DNA of 64,000 bases from Helopsaltes ochotensis (lineage: Eukaryota; Chordata; Aves; Passeriformes; Locustellidae): the NCBI GenBank assembly GCA_013400155.1, contig VXBM01000055.1:2051829-2115828 (forward strand), in the 5' to 3' direction. The stretch's first letter is position 1, and every line of letters starts with the position of its first letter. The position numbers were made by a program, and so were the translations under genes. The notes below the pieces were generated by a model. The model saw only the letters and a program-made list of their open reading frames with translations, did not search any database and had not been told where the DNA came from. Below are positions 11,283 to 21,167 of this stretch, one piece after another.

Positions 11283-13505
11283 CTGAGCAGGCATAGAGCT
11301 GCAAGTTCCCATTGCACAAGAACAGCCACAGAAAAAGAAAAAATAAAAAAAAGGCAGAGACAGAAACTGCAGAACACCAAATGAGTTCAAAACGGGCATC
11401 TATATCTATATCAGAACTGTTAAGTCAGCTTACATTCTTTCTTACTCCTGAAGATGGGCAAAACAGAGACCACTTAGCAGTTCCCAGTATTATTCTTTAA
11501 GTAAGAGATAACAGTTCAAAACAGGATTTATACACTCAATTGTACAAAATGATTTGAAGCTAGATTCAGTTCTATTGTCATCAAGAAGAACTGAATACCA
11601 TAATTACATTTATGCCGTGGATGACTGAGGGCAGGAGCCGTGTCTCCCACCACAATGGATCACACGCAGTGAGGAAGCCTTGTTCACTCTTCCCAGAGCA
11701 CTGCCTCACCGAGCCCGGGCTCACCTCTGTGAAATCCCCTTCAGTGCCCAACAGGCTTGGTCAAAACAAATTCATACTCACACAAGCACAGACTAATATG
11801 CTTTACAATGAATCATTATTTTACTTGGTTACACATGCTGCTGAGTTCTCTTTCAGTTTAGAACTGCAAGACAATATCAAAAAGATCTCGCAAGTTTTTA
11901 CCAAGTCTTTATTTTGCATACAGCGATTTCTTTCACAGCGTGTCAGTTACTGGCACTTGAATTTATCTGGGAGGGGGGTAGGGTGTGTCCCTCCTTCACA
12001 GTGATGTATCCTCCCTGATAGTGCTCAAGGTTCAGTAACCCAGTAATCCTCCTACTAACTGTATCTTAGAACTCGATCTGACTGGAGTTGTGAGGAAAAT
12101 AAACTTTTTTCTTTACAATGAAGTCAAACTTAAGAGCAAAAGACTGTCAGCACTTAATGGCACTGGAAAATGAAGGACTTTCCATTAGAGCAGCAAGGAA
12201 CAGATCGTTCAGATAGGAAGGAATCACCTGCACTACTATTTAGGATCAAAAAACAGAAACCTAAACAAAAATAATTCATTTTTACTTTCCTAGACTGTTT
12301 CAATTTTTTTTCCTGCTCTGTCACCTTCAAAAGAAATGCCTGTGGGCAAAGCAGAAGTGGAACACATCACTGTTAAGGAAGCTTAACCAAAAGAGGCTCC
12401 TAGACAGCAAATTTTCCTCTCACACTCTGCCAGGCAGCCAGACATTCCCTGACCTGAGGGCAGTGTGCTGAGATGGAGACTGGCAGTGTCTCAGCTAAGG
12501 GAGACCCTGCAATGCCGTCAGCACTCAGGGCTGGCTGCCAGTGCTGATCACTTCTAATGACAAGTGCAGAATAAGAACACAACCTAGGAGAGCTCCCAGC
12601 TGGAGGATGCGCTCTGTCTGGTACTCTACGGTTCAAAAAGAACAAAACTCAAGGCTGAGTGTGACCATTTTATAAACAGCAGTGTTTTTATCATTTCAGA
12701 TGACTCACAAACAAGTGCTTAGATTTGCTTTATATTCTCCACAAACACAGAGTCAAGCGAGCAATGCTTTCCAGCTCATTTCCAGTTCCGATCCAGCACA
12801 GGGCACAAGTGATTACCCAGCTGGCTCAGCAGCTCCAGAGCCAGGGACAAAGAACTGAATAGCTCAGACTGAGCAGACTCATCCTTATGAAGATGTATCT
12901 CCTCCCAGGGACCACAGATCACTTTCATCTCCACGCCAGTGTAGCAGCTTTTCTAACTCTGGTTCACCCCCTGTGGCTAACAGCAGTGAAGACCTGGAAG
13001 CTGAGGTCACAGAGCAGTGCTCCTCTTCCCTCCTCTTCCCAGAAGTCCTCACCTACACCAGCATGTGCAAGAAATCCTCACCTACACATGAAGTGTGAGG
13101 CCCAAAGGCTTGAGCTGAGCCAGCCTAACCCCTGAGCAGCAGTTTAGGCAAGGGCAAACAAACCCAGCACAAGCTCTTGTGACATCTACAGAGATGTTTG
13201 CAGGAGTCAGCGAACCCCCAACCAGCCTGTCTGCCATCTCTGCACACCCTCGGCAGCCCTGCCACCCAAATTCAGCTTTCCACATCCTGAAACAGGCTGC
13301 AAGCAATAACAAAATATTTGATTCCGCATGGATTTTCATGATATCTGAAGCAGTATTTGAGGACAGAAGTCTTGGGGGCAAGGGCAGGGGTATTAATTGC
13401 CAGCAGCACAGCAATTCCTGTACCTGTTTTTTTGATCTTTTATCACAACACAATTACATCCCATACTTTTGGTTTTTTAAGCTGCTCCTGAATCTAGAGT
13501 CTTAC
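11283..13505 (-). other. Intron of the minus-strand gene
   Basis: AT-rich with a GC-richer patch at 11.6-11.76 kb. Holds a 22-bp exact copy (11440-11461) of the 3' end of exon 13506-13553 plus its donor. Several splice-bounded mini open frames (near 12240, 12810 and 13085) do not fit the phase chain. No other gene. Confidence 0.4.
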
Positions 13506-13553
13506 TCCTGAAGATGGGCAACTACTGCTTGGGCAGAACACAAGGACTTGCTC
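13506..13553 (-). CDS. Coding exon (48 nt) of the minus-strand gene
   Basis: Acceptor GGTGTGATTTTGTTCAG and donor CAGGA/GTAAGA bracket sixteen codons, EQVLVFCPSSSCPSSG, phase 0 in and out. The last bases and the donor recur exactly at 11440-11461. The internal repeat of CPSS suggests local duplication within the exon. Confidence 0.5.
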
Positions 13554-13860
13554 CTGAACAAAATCACACCTGCACCATCATTTTTAATAAGGAAATGTTA
13601 TATTGGTTTAATGAGACATTTTCAGCTATTCTAACATTTATTATGTCCTCCTTTATGATTTCTCTCTGATTGCCTTTAACTCTGAAAAGCCCAAGGTGCA
13701 CAAGGACCGACGAAGCATTTCCTCTGAATTTGGGAACATCTGAACATGGCTCTTATAGCTGATGCATTTTACATCTACGCACTAGTGTGTCATAGATATA
13801 AAAACACTGAAAAACCCCAACTGGTTCCACCCACAAGTCACTACATGAATAAATATTTAC

Positions 13861-14036
13861 CTGCACTTCAAACAGAGAAACTGAGTCTTCATCCTGTTTC
13901 TGTAAAGATCCCATCACGATTACTGAGTTACTTGAACTGTTATTAGTAGCACTACTTTTGATTTGTTTGTTGTGACCGGTGTAGTCTATTTTCTTCACTA
14001 CTTTCATGTCTCCATGTTTCACTTCCCAATTACAGT
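13861..14036 (-). CDS. Largest coding exon of the minus-strand gene
   Basis: 176 nt with acceptor CTGTATTAGGCATTTCACAG and donor GTGCAG/GTAAAT, phase 1 in and 0 out, 58 codons. It reads CNWEVKHGDMKVVKKIDYTG, then a polar linker with SATNNSSSNS, then GSLQKQDEDSVSLFEVQ. The alternation of hydrophobic and polar residues at each end suggests beta strands around a flexible loop. Strongest single coding signal in the window. Family not recognised. Confidence 0.8.
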
Positions 14037-14381
14037 CTGTGAAATGCCTAATACAGTGAAACTATGCAAATTTACTTCTACTCTAGTTCTTAAATTCTGC
14101 TTTTTGTTGTGCTCATAATTGAATTCATATAAATGAGAACACGGAGTTAAAAAGCAAGACTAAACAATTTTTCAGTAATTAATTATTTTGAGCCATTTTG
14201 TGAAGGTACTGCCCACCCTGGTCCAAGTATCACTAGAAAGGCTTTGCTCCTTATGATTAAAATAAACTCCCAAGTGTGGATGGCATGACACTGAACCAAC
14301 ACAGAAATACCCAAGTGTATTTTACACACATGCTTCTGCAGTCCAACTCGCTGTTTGATTCCAACTGTTACCACGTAGTAC

Positions 14382-14401
14382 ACAAAACCAGCATTCCATC
14401 A
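14382..14401 (-). CDS. Candidate micro-exon (20 nt)
   Basis: Proposed because exons 14509-14549 and 13861-14036 have incompatible phases. An acceptor TGTACATGTTGTTAG and a weak donor TTGT/GTACTA give DGMLVL with split bases that repair the frame (phase 2 in, 1 out). Another 17-nt candidate near 14.45 kb would also repair it, so this choice is a guess. Confidence 0.25.
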
Positions 14402-14508
14402 CTAACAACATGTACACAGTAAATACTATCTGAAACTAGAAGTAATCACTAAGAATAGTTCCTGTGCTGAAGCAGGAAAAATACAAGCATCTAATAAATG
14501 CAGTTTAC

Positions 14509-14549
14509 CTGCAGCTATATCCAACACTCAAACGCAAGTCTATTAAGCT
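14509..14549 (-). CDS. Small coding exon (41 nt) of the minus-strand gene
   Basis: Donor CTGCAG/GTAAAC is good. Acceptor CTTTTATTGTCTAAAAG is fair. Reads SLIDLRLSVGYSC plus two bases (phase 0 in, 2 out), a probable beta-rich segment. It follows exon 14896-14935 in phase. Confidence 0.4.
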
Positions 14550-14895
14550 CTTTTAGACAATAAAAGCGTGCATTTTAACCACTCTTGCTCCCCACTCCCT
14601 CTTCTTTAATGTAGTAAGGCCTCATAGAAAAAATAATTAAAATATAAGGCATAATTTCAGCATGACAATTTATAATACTACATAATCTAAGAACTCCAAA
14701 TCCAAATTACTCCCAGGCTAGAAGCAAGGGAGTGCTTGGTTTCAAAAACAAACAAACAAAACCCTAAACCCACCCAAACCAAAAACACACCCCAAAAAAA
14801 GAAACACAAAAGACAATCCTGCTGTTGTCACACCAACAGTTTAAATCTGAATTTGGATCCAAAAGTCAGATTTATATAGTATTCACATATTTTAC

Positions 14896-14935
14896 ACTGC
14901 CCTTGGACATAGCACTTAAAATTACAGAATACTTG
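14896..14935 (-). CDS. Small coding exon (40 nt) of the minus-strand gene
   Basis: A strong acceptor (GGTCAGTTTGTTCTTACAG) leads into one base plus KYSVILSAMSKGS (phase 2 in). The donor GCAGT/GTAAAA gives phase 0 out. A GTGTAA two bases earlier would give phase 1 and could skip the next two small exons. Upstream phase agrees with exon 15063-15144. Confidence 0.45.
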
Positions 14936-15062
14936 CTGTAAGAACAAACTGACCAACCCAAACCCTTCTATTTCCTCGGCTGCAGTGCTCAGCTCAGTAA
15001 TTTAGACTACACAGCATTTTCTGGCTTCCTTCATTAACGAAAGGTTTCAGTCCACTCACTAC

Positions 15063-15144
15063 CTGTTCCACAGGTTTATTCCTGAGAGAAGCAAAAGTGT
15101 TTTTGGTGACAGGCGCCATTCAGAGAGAAATTCCTTTCCATGTT
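15063..15144 (-). CDS. Coding exon of the minus-strand gene
   Basis: 82 nt with an excellent acceptor (GGCTCTGCTCCTTCTCAG) and donor ACAG/GTAGTG, which overlaps GTGAGT three bases on. Phase 1 in and 2 out. Twenty-six codons: HGKEFLSEWRLSPKTLLLLS then GINLWN. The other two frames are closed. With the upstream exon it reads NENFLEKHGKEFLSEW, a convincing helix. Confidence 0.7.
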
Positions 15145-16016
15145 CTGAGAAGGAGCAGAGCCTGAGCAGTGCTGGAGCCCCTAGAATGAGACACACTGAC
15201 ATTTTTCAGATGCAAGGTGTGCCAGGATGGAGGAGACAAAATCCCCCATTGTTTTGGTTTTTTTCAATTTCTTAAGCATGCAGCAGATACATTCCAGTCA
15301 ATGTATTTATGCTCCTGTTGTCACTCAATTATGACAGCAGCATTTACACTACTTTCTGGCAACAGATATCTAAAACCCATCCACTGCCTGATATATGAAC
15401 ATGAGCTCCTTCTTTCCCTAGAGCTGATCACTGGAGACTTTCACTTGACAGCTTCACTGCATTCTGCACCCCAGCCAGTTGCCAGCTCCAAACTGCAGGA
15501 GCAGTAGGACACAAGGGATGTAAACCTGGGCACACAGAAGAGCAGCATCTGTATTTAAGAAAGCAATTATTAAAATATGACAAAAACAGACACCAAAAAA
15601 TTGACTCTTGCAACTGAAAGCAAAGGCTTTTCAGTTTTCACGCAAACAATGATGGCTTGACCGAGATAAAAATTTCTCAACACCATACTTGACTCACAGA
15701 AGAGTGATTTTCCAAGGAAGAGCTCAAAAAAATTTCCCTAAACTCCTTTTAAATTTTCTCCCAAGATAAGTGAGAAAGAAAACAAAGCCCCTCTAAAATC
15801 CTGTTTTACTTCTCACCAGTACTTTGCAAGAAAAAAAGGACATCACAGAACAACAGAAAGTTTAACAAACTATTTCATTTGCCACCACACCCCAATAAAT
15901 CTTTTTTGAGTTTAACGCGTCTGTTAATCACCAAAATGTAAATGCTTGAGCCAAAGGTTTCAGGAATGCTGCCATTTCTGAAGAACCTTTCTTGTATAAG
16001 GGTCTAGCTGCCTCAC
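15145..16016 (-). other. Intron of the minus-strand gene
   Basis: AT-rich unique sequence. A plus-strand open frame at 15217-15507 has no splice support and no recognisable content. Nothing else seen. Confidence 0.4.
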
Positions 16017-16058
16017 TTTCAAGAAAATTCTCATTACATAAGTAGAAACCCTTTATTA
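16017..16058 (-). CDS. Small coding exon (42 nt) of the minus-strand gene
   Basis: Strong acceptor (TTTTTAGCTCTATTTGTGCAG on the minus strand, positions 16059-16079) and donor GAAA/GTGAGG. Thirteen codons, IKGFYLCNENFLE, phase 1 in and out. The frame stays open past the donor for another 29 codons, so an extended form is possible. Confidence 0.5.
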
Positions 16059-16780
16059 CTGCACAAATAGAGCTAAAAACCACCCAAAGAGTAGAGTGCC
16101 ACCTTCCTGGCCAACAAGTCCCAGTTAAATCAACAATGAAGAAGCTACTTAGGGAATCAAGACAGTGGAAAATTTTCACAGAAATTGGTATATATTATCT
16201 GGTTCTTTCAAGCTTTATCAGCACAGCACAGAGCCTGCATCTCTCATCCTCCTGAGGCAATAAACCCAGGAACTCACTTCTAAGCAGTGGTATACCAGGA
16301 TTTTAAACACTGGCAAGTAATGATGGGGAGACAAAAGGAGCCACCAAATGCTTAAGGCCTCTACAAATCCTGTATTGCACACAATGGAAGTTGCAAGTTA
16401 CCAAACTACAAATAAATCTGAAATTGCGGTTTGTGAAAATTCACGTTAATAAGAAAGTAACCTGAGGATACTGAAATGATGAGCTGCAGAAATAGACTAA
16501 GGCAAGAATTGCTCTGCCTTTTCATAAAATTTACCTAGAAAATAACCTAGAAATAACTCAGAGACAACAGCTATAAATAGAAAGGGGTTAATCATTCAAA
16601 TTTCTATTCCCATGACAAGAATACACTAAAGACTAACTTTTTAATCTTATGATATGATGCTTTAAAAATACTTCAGCTGCTGCACTACAATCTGCCTCTA
16701 TCTACTTTTAAAGAATAATTTCTTCTTTATTTTTTTAAAAGCAATAAAGGAGATTTTCCTTCGACAAAAAACATTTTCAC

Positions 16781-16800
16781 CAACAGTCATCAAAATGAGC
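16781..16800 (-). CDS. Candidate micro-exon (20 nt)
   Basis: Added only because exon 16875-16935 ends in phase 2 while 16017-16058 begins in phase 1. Acceptor CCAGCTGATGCACAG lacks a good pyrimidine tract and the donor is GTTG/GTGAAA. Reads LILMTV. Low support, and the true linking exon may be elsewhere between 16.06 and 16.87 kb. Confidence 0.2.
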
Positions 16801-16874
16801 CTGTGCATCAGCTGGAACAATGTGGTCACTTAAATGGATCTTTTTTTAATGGGGCCACTTAAAAATACACTTAC

Positions 16875-16935
16875 CTTTTCTCCAAGCTAATATACAGCAC
16901 ATAAAACTTGTCATAGATTTCAACTCCCAGAGCTG
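16875..16935 (-). CDS. Coding exon (61 nt) of the minus-strand gene
   Basis: Acceptor AAAAATACTTTGTAG and a consensus donor AAAAG/GTAAGT. Nineteen codons, ALGVEIYDKFYVLYISLEK, phase 1 in and 2 out. A second frame is open too, but this one has the more protein-like composition and fits the preceding exon. Beta-strand-like. Confidence 0.65.
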
Positions 16936-16989
16936 CTACAAAGTATTTTTCAATTAAGTGTTTACATTTATCCTAAAGCAGCAGAGAAA

Positions 16990-17115
16990 CTTAGAATCAT
17001 TACGGTTGGAAAAGGCCTCTAAGATGATGGAGTCCAACTGTTCTCCCAGCACTGACAAGCCCATCACTAAGCCCTGTCCCTAAGCATCACATCCATTATA
17101 TTTTTTCAAGGACAT
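16990..17115 (-). mobile_element. CR1 LINE 3' tail, short
   Basis: Reverse-complement CR1 3' end: TTAGAATCATTACGGTTGGA, then GAGTCCAACTGTTCTCCCAG, then CTGTCCCTAAGCATCACATC. Only about 125 bp survive, with the 3' end at the left. It sits in the intron between two predicted coding exons. Confidence 0.85.
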
Positions 17116-17285
17116 TAATTCAAGTTTACCATGCAAAGACACCAAAGAAAGAAAACTGCCTCACCCTCGATGCACAGATAAAAACACACTAGGATAACCC
17201 AATGTCTCTGAACTGTCACAGAGCCTGCGACACACTTGGAAATAGAATCTAATTATTACAAATCCCCAGCCAGTGCTTTACTCAC

Positions 17286-17322
17286 AGCATTTCTCACCCA
17301 AGTAAATTAATGCTGAAGTCTT
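17286..17322 (-). CDS. Small coding exon (37 nt, or 25 nt with the inner donor)
   Basis: Acceptor CCATTTGGTTTAACTTAG, then two nested donors, CTTGG/GTGAGA at 17297 and TGCT/GTGAGT at 17285. Reads KTSALIYLGEKC, phase 0 in and phase 1 out with either donor, so the two could give alternative forms that differ by four residues. Matches the phase 0 end of exon 21095-21167. Confidence 0.45.
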
Positions 17323-18732
17323 CTAAGTTAAACCAAATGGAGTATGGGAAATAATACAGAGAGAAGTTCTTTATTTTCAAAACATAGAAACAGGTAAGGA
17401 CTTTTGTCATTTTGTGGTGCCCAGCAAGTTGACTATAAAGTGAGCTGTAATACAGCATACTTGCAGTGACAGAAATTAGGACAGCACCCAGTATATGCAT
17501 TCAGCTTTGAAAGATACAGAGCTGCTGCAGATTTCCATTGACTACTCATTATAAGAAATTGTGAGCAAAAGACTTTGTCTTAACACTCCTTCCAACTTTT
17601 TAGGTTACATCCTCACATTCTTGCCAAAGTTGCTTTTATTGAAGAACTCTACTGAACAGCAAAGTTCTTTCATGCAGAACCTTTGTGCTCTTCCCTCTCA
17701 CTGTAAGTCTTCATGCACCAGATTTATTTACAACACACAGAGGAAACAGAAGCTCCCAGTTATCAAAACAGAGTGCAGAATGCAAATAAACAATTGTTAT
17801 ATATTTATGTCAACTGGACTCTAATTTGTGCAGAATGACACTGAGTATAGAAACATTCCCTAACAGTTAAAGTAACAATTCAGTAAACAAAATGTTGCTG
17901 CTGTTATTATTACTCAGACAAAAATAGAGTTAGGTCATTATTCTGAGCTTACTAAAATTTTCAACATAGCTAGAGGTCACCTAATTCAACTATAAATAAG
18001 CACTTTTATTGAAAAAATATTATCTCCCTATATTAGTACACTAGTAGCAGATGTCAAAAAGAACCTCTGAAGTGCTGGGGAAGTAAAACTGGCCCAGCAT
18101 GAAGACTCTCAGTATTCTACACATCTGAAGAGCAATATCTCTATCTTTGAAACACATGGGAAATTTTGCAATTGTTTGCACACAGCTTGTAAAAGCTTAG
18201 AAACATAATAAAAATATTTAAAGTTAGATATGTAATCAGATGCAGATTATCAGTATAGTATAAACTGGTTTATTTTTAATAAAATATAAAAGGACTTTAG
18301 TCAAAAGCATTGTATCTGTCTTACACGGACACTAAAAAGAAGCAGAACAATACTAGCTACTGAGCACAGATATGCAGTCCCTCCTCATTTTTATTACTAA
18401 CAACAGAAATGAAAGTCTCTTTTTTTGCTAGCAAGATTTGTGCCAAAAATTAATGTACCATTTGCTGCTGACAATCTGCCAGACTAATGTTTTTCTTCAC
18501 TCCAGAGGGTTCAGAAACTACTACTCACTTTCCAGTCAGCATTCATCACAGATTCCTCCCATGAAAGGAAAAACAAGACAGCTCTTCTACAGACACACAC
18601 ACCCCTCAGTCATTACTACAAGTAAATAATTTACAACACTTCAGCAGAAGAACAAATGTTCTTCACCTCCTGCTATTGTGGCTCAATCCACAATTCCTCC
18701 ATTTCACTTAAACCTGGCATAAGACAGAATAA

Positions 18733-19060
18733 AATCATAGAATCATTTAGGTTGGAAAAGACTCCAAAGAGTAAGTTTAGCCTTTAACCCAGTGCTGCCA
18801 AGCCCAGCACCAAACCATGCCCTGAGTGCCACATCTGCAAATCTTTTAAATATATCCAGGTGATGTATGGTGAGTGCACCACTTCCCTGGGTAGCCCATT
18901 TCAATGCTACATAACACTTGTGGTGAGGAAATTTTTCCTAATATCCAACCTAAACTGCCTGTGGTGCAGCTGAGGCAGTTTCCTCTCATCCTATTACCTG
19001 GTGCTTGGGAAAAGGCTGAGCTTCACCTGGCTGTAACCTCCTTTCAGGTTGTTGTAAAGC
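18733..19060 (-). mobile_element. CR1 LINE 3' tail
   Basis: Begins with AATCATAGAATCATTTAGGT and runs through the typical CCCAGTGCTGCCAAGCCCAG, ATATATCCAGGTGATG and TTTTTCCTAATATCCAACCT words. The 3' end is at the left, so it is a minus-strand copy truncated near 19060. Confidence 0.9.
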
Positions 19061-19084
19061 AACACTATTGTAAAACTGTAAAGC

Positions 19085-19222
19085 AAACTGTGGCTGCCCC
19101 TGGACCCCTGGCAGTGTCCAAGGCCAGGCTGGGTGGGGCTTGGAGCAACCTGGAACAGTGGAAGGTGTCCCTGCCCATGGCAAGGGAGTTACAACTGAGT
19201 GATCTTTAACCTTCCCATCCAA
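19085..19222 (+). mobile_element. CR1 LINE 3' tail of a different subfamily, opposite orientation
   Basis: Plus-strand copy: CCTGGCAGTGTCCAAGGCCA, then TTGGAGCAACCTGG, then GAAGGTGTCCCTGCCCATGG, ending in the TGATCTTTAACCTTCCCATCC tail (21 bp at 19200-19220). The 3' end is at the right. It lies head to head with the previous element. Both contain 3'-terminal sequence of CR1, so they are two insertions and not one inverted element. Confidence 0.9.
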
Positions 19223-20509
19223 ATCATTTTAGGTTTCTGCATTTCAAATTTTACTTCCTACTAGGTTTGGACTTGTTTTTGGGGATTCAGTCTTGTCCAT
19301 CACCATGGATTAGTAACAGGACTAACACTCTACTGTGTCTGCTCACATTCTGATGCCACTGCCTGTGCCCATATGGACGGCACACACAAATGTGCACTGT
19401 CTCTCTTTGCACCAAGCACTAACTCTTCTGCGTTTAGAGGATCCCTGGTTAGGACTTAGACAATCCTCTTTAAATCTCTTATGTCTTGAACTGCATCCTT
19501 AGCAGGGCATACAGATAATCAAGTTATAAATTCAGAAATTCTTTCCCTGTATCAAAAACAAAGTAAGAAGCTCAGCACTAAAGGTCAGAAATACAAATAC
19601 TCCAAGCCAATGTCATTTTCAAATCCCAATGCACAATGTGTGTGGTGGTGTGAAAATCCAAAGGCCTTGCCTTCCTCAGCAACACCTATTTAAGTCAAAA
19701 AGGGAACTGGGGAAAAAAAAGAAAAAAACCAAACCCACAAAAACCCCCAAACGCAAAAAAAGTCCAAACACCAGCAGAGCATAAATAACATTGTCACGTA
19801 TGGTTAACACACTTAAATTCTTTGGGGGTTGGAAGGAAAATAATGGGGGATCTGGGGAGAAGGACTAACTCCAGAGTAGTAAACTTAGTGCCATACTGTA
19901 CAAAGAAAAAAAAAAAGTAAAAAAACTGGGAGTACTGAAAGGTAGATGAAGGAGAAAAAAGTACAGGCAAAAGGACCAAAGTACTCTTCAAAACCAGAAA
20001 AGCAATCTGAGACATAAAACCAAGCAGGAAGGGGATTCAGCATCCAGTGCAATTTTCAAGTAACATTTTATGTGCTTCTTTCTACCAGGTCAACTTTGTA
20101 TGTAGTTTTTTGAGTTTCTGCTGGCAACGCTGGCCTTTGTTTACCTGGTTATCCCCTGTGTCTGTATCAATGGTTTGTACACACAAACTCCCGACTAACC
20201 TGCAGTCTTCTGGAGGACTAAATAGCATTGCTCACACCACTGACTGAAAACCATCCTTCTGCAGGACTCAAAAGCAGGGTCTTTTAGCTGTTATTTGTAG
20301 TGACACAAATGTAATCAGTTTTTTAAATCACGTAGACTTCACATTCTTCTGTTGTGAACATCCTATACTTATAAATATCAAATTGTTAACTGAAAATAAC
20401 AGCACATTTCAAAATATTACCTTTTTCTGTTAGAAAATAAAATGATAATAAAAATAAAAAAATATCAAAATGCATCTCCCAAGCACAATATTCACCGAAG
20501 ATAAAAAAG

Positions 20510-20553
20510 GTATTGCTCGAGAGTTAGCTCCGTATTGCTCAAGAGTTAGCTCC
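20510..20553. repeat. Two-copy 22-bp tandem duplication
   Basis: A 22-bp unit beginning GTATTGCTC and ending GAGTTAGCTCC occurs twice in a row with one mismatch (G/A at the tenth base). It looks recent and lies in an intron. Confidence 0.9.
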
Positions 20554-21094
20554 CATAAGAACTTCAAGCAGTAAAAATGTTGCCAGTTATTCTATTTTCT
20601 AGAGATTTTGTACAGCGTTCTCCAAACCTACCTACTCTGATTTTTAAACTGCTTCTGGTACTCTGTAGCTGAGTACACAAGCACAGGTCTTCCACATTAA
20701 ATCTGTCACAAAACCACTTGGCAGCAGGACTCTGAGCCTCTTACAGTGTCAGGTTAGTGGTACAGAACACCAGCTATGGCACAATCCACATAACAGCTTC
20801 CATAAACAACTGGCTGTTCTTATGCTTATTTTTAAATTATTTAATTGCCCTGATACCTTCTGTGCACAAAAAGAACTTTCAGAAACACCAAGAATTCGCA
20901 AGCACTTCATCGCAACACTGTACCTTAAAACTAAAGGCACAGCAATATTTTTACAAATTCTTATTAACAGACAAATTTCACCACAGAGCCTCACATGACT
21001 TCCACAAAACTCTTTATCTACCTCTGCCAGCCACACGAGCTCATGCCCACATTCTGCCAGCTGATGCCAACTCCAAACCTTAAAACAAACTTAC

Positions 21095-21167
21095 ATCCTC
21101 CAATTCATCTCCAAATTCTCTCACAGAGTTGTCTCTGTTTTTATTTAATCCAGTGGATATATGGTGC
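21095..21167 (-). CDS. Coding exon (73 nt), first firm exon of the minus-strand gene
   Basis: Textbook acceptor (TTCTCTCCTTGCCCCCAG) and donor GGAT/GTAAGT. One split base, then 24 codons: HHISTGLNKNRDNSV and REFGDELED, phase 2 in and 0 out. The acidic helix at the end and full openness in one frame only make this convincing. No in-frame ATG, so the start codon lies upstream, most likely near the gap. Confidence 0.75.

Larger units (their letters stand above)
17323..21094 (-). other. Large intron of the minus-strand gene
   Basis: AT-rich. Carries the head-to-head CR1 pair (18733-19222) and a recent 22-bp tandem duplication (20510-20553). A minus-strand open frame near 19.8-19.9 kb has a strong acceptor but no usable donor in phase. 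No other gene. Confidence 0.5.

Noticed and set aside
12237..13135. Several splice-bounded mini frames (near 12240, 12810 and 13085)
   Set aside because: Short, mutually incompatible in phase, and expected by chance at this density of AG and GT sites.
16274..16305. Minus-strand mini exon FKILVYHCLE with a good GTGAGT donor
   Set aside because: Phase 1 in and 0 out fits none of the neighbouring exons.
19800..19900. Minus-strand frame YGTKFTTLELVLLPRS after a strong acceptor
   Set aside because: No acceptable donor before the stop and no phase match.
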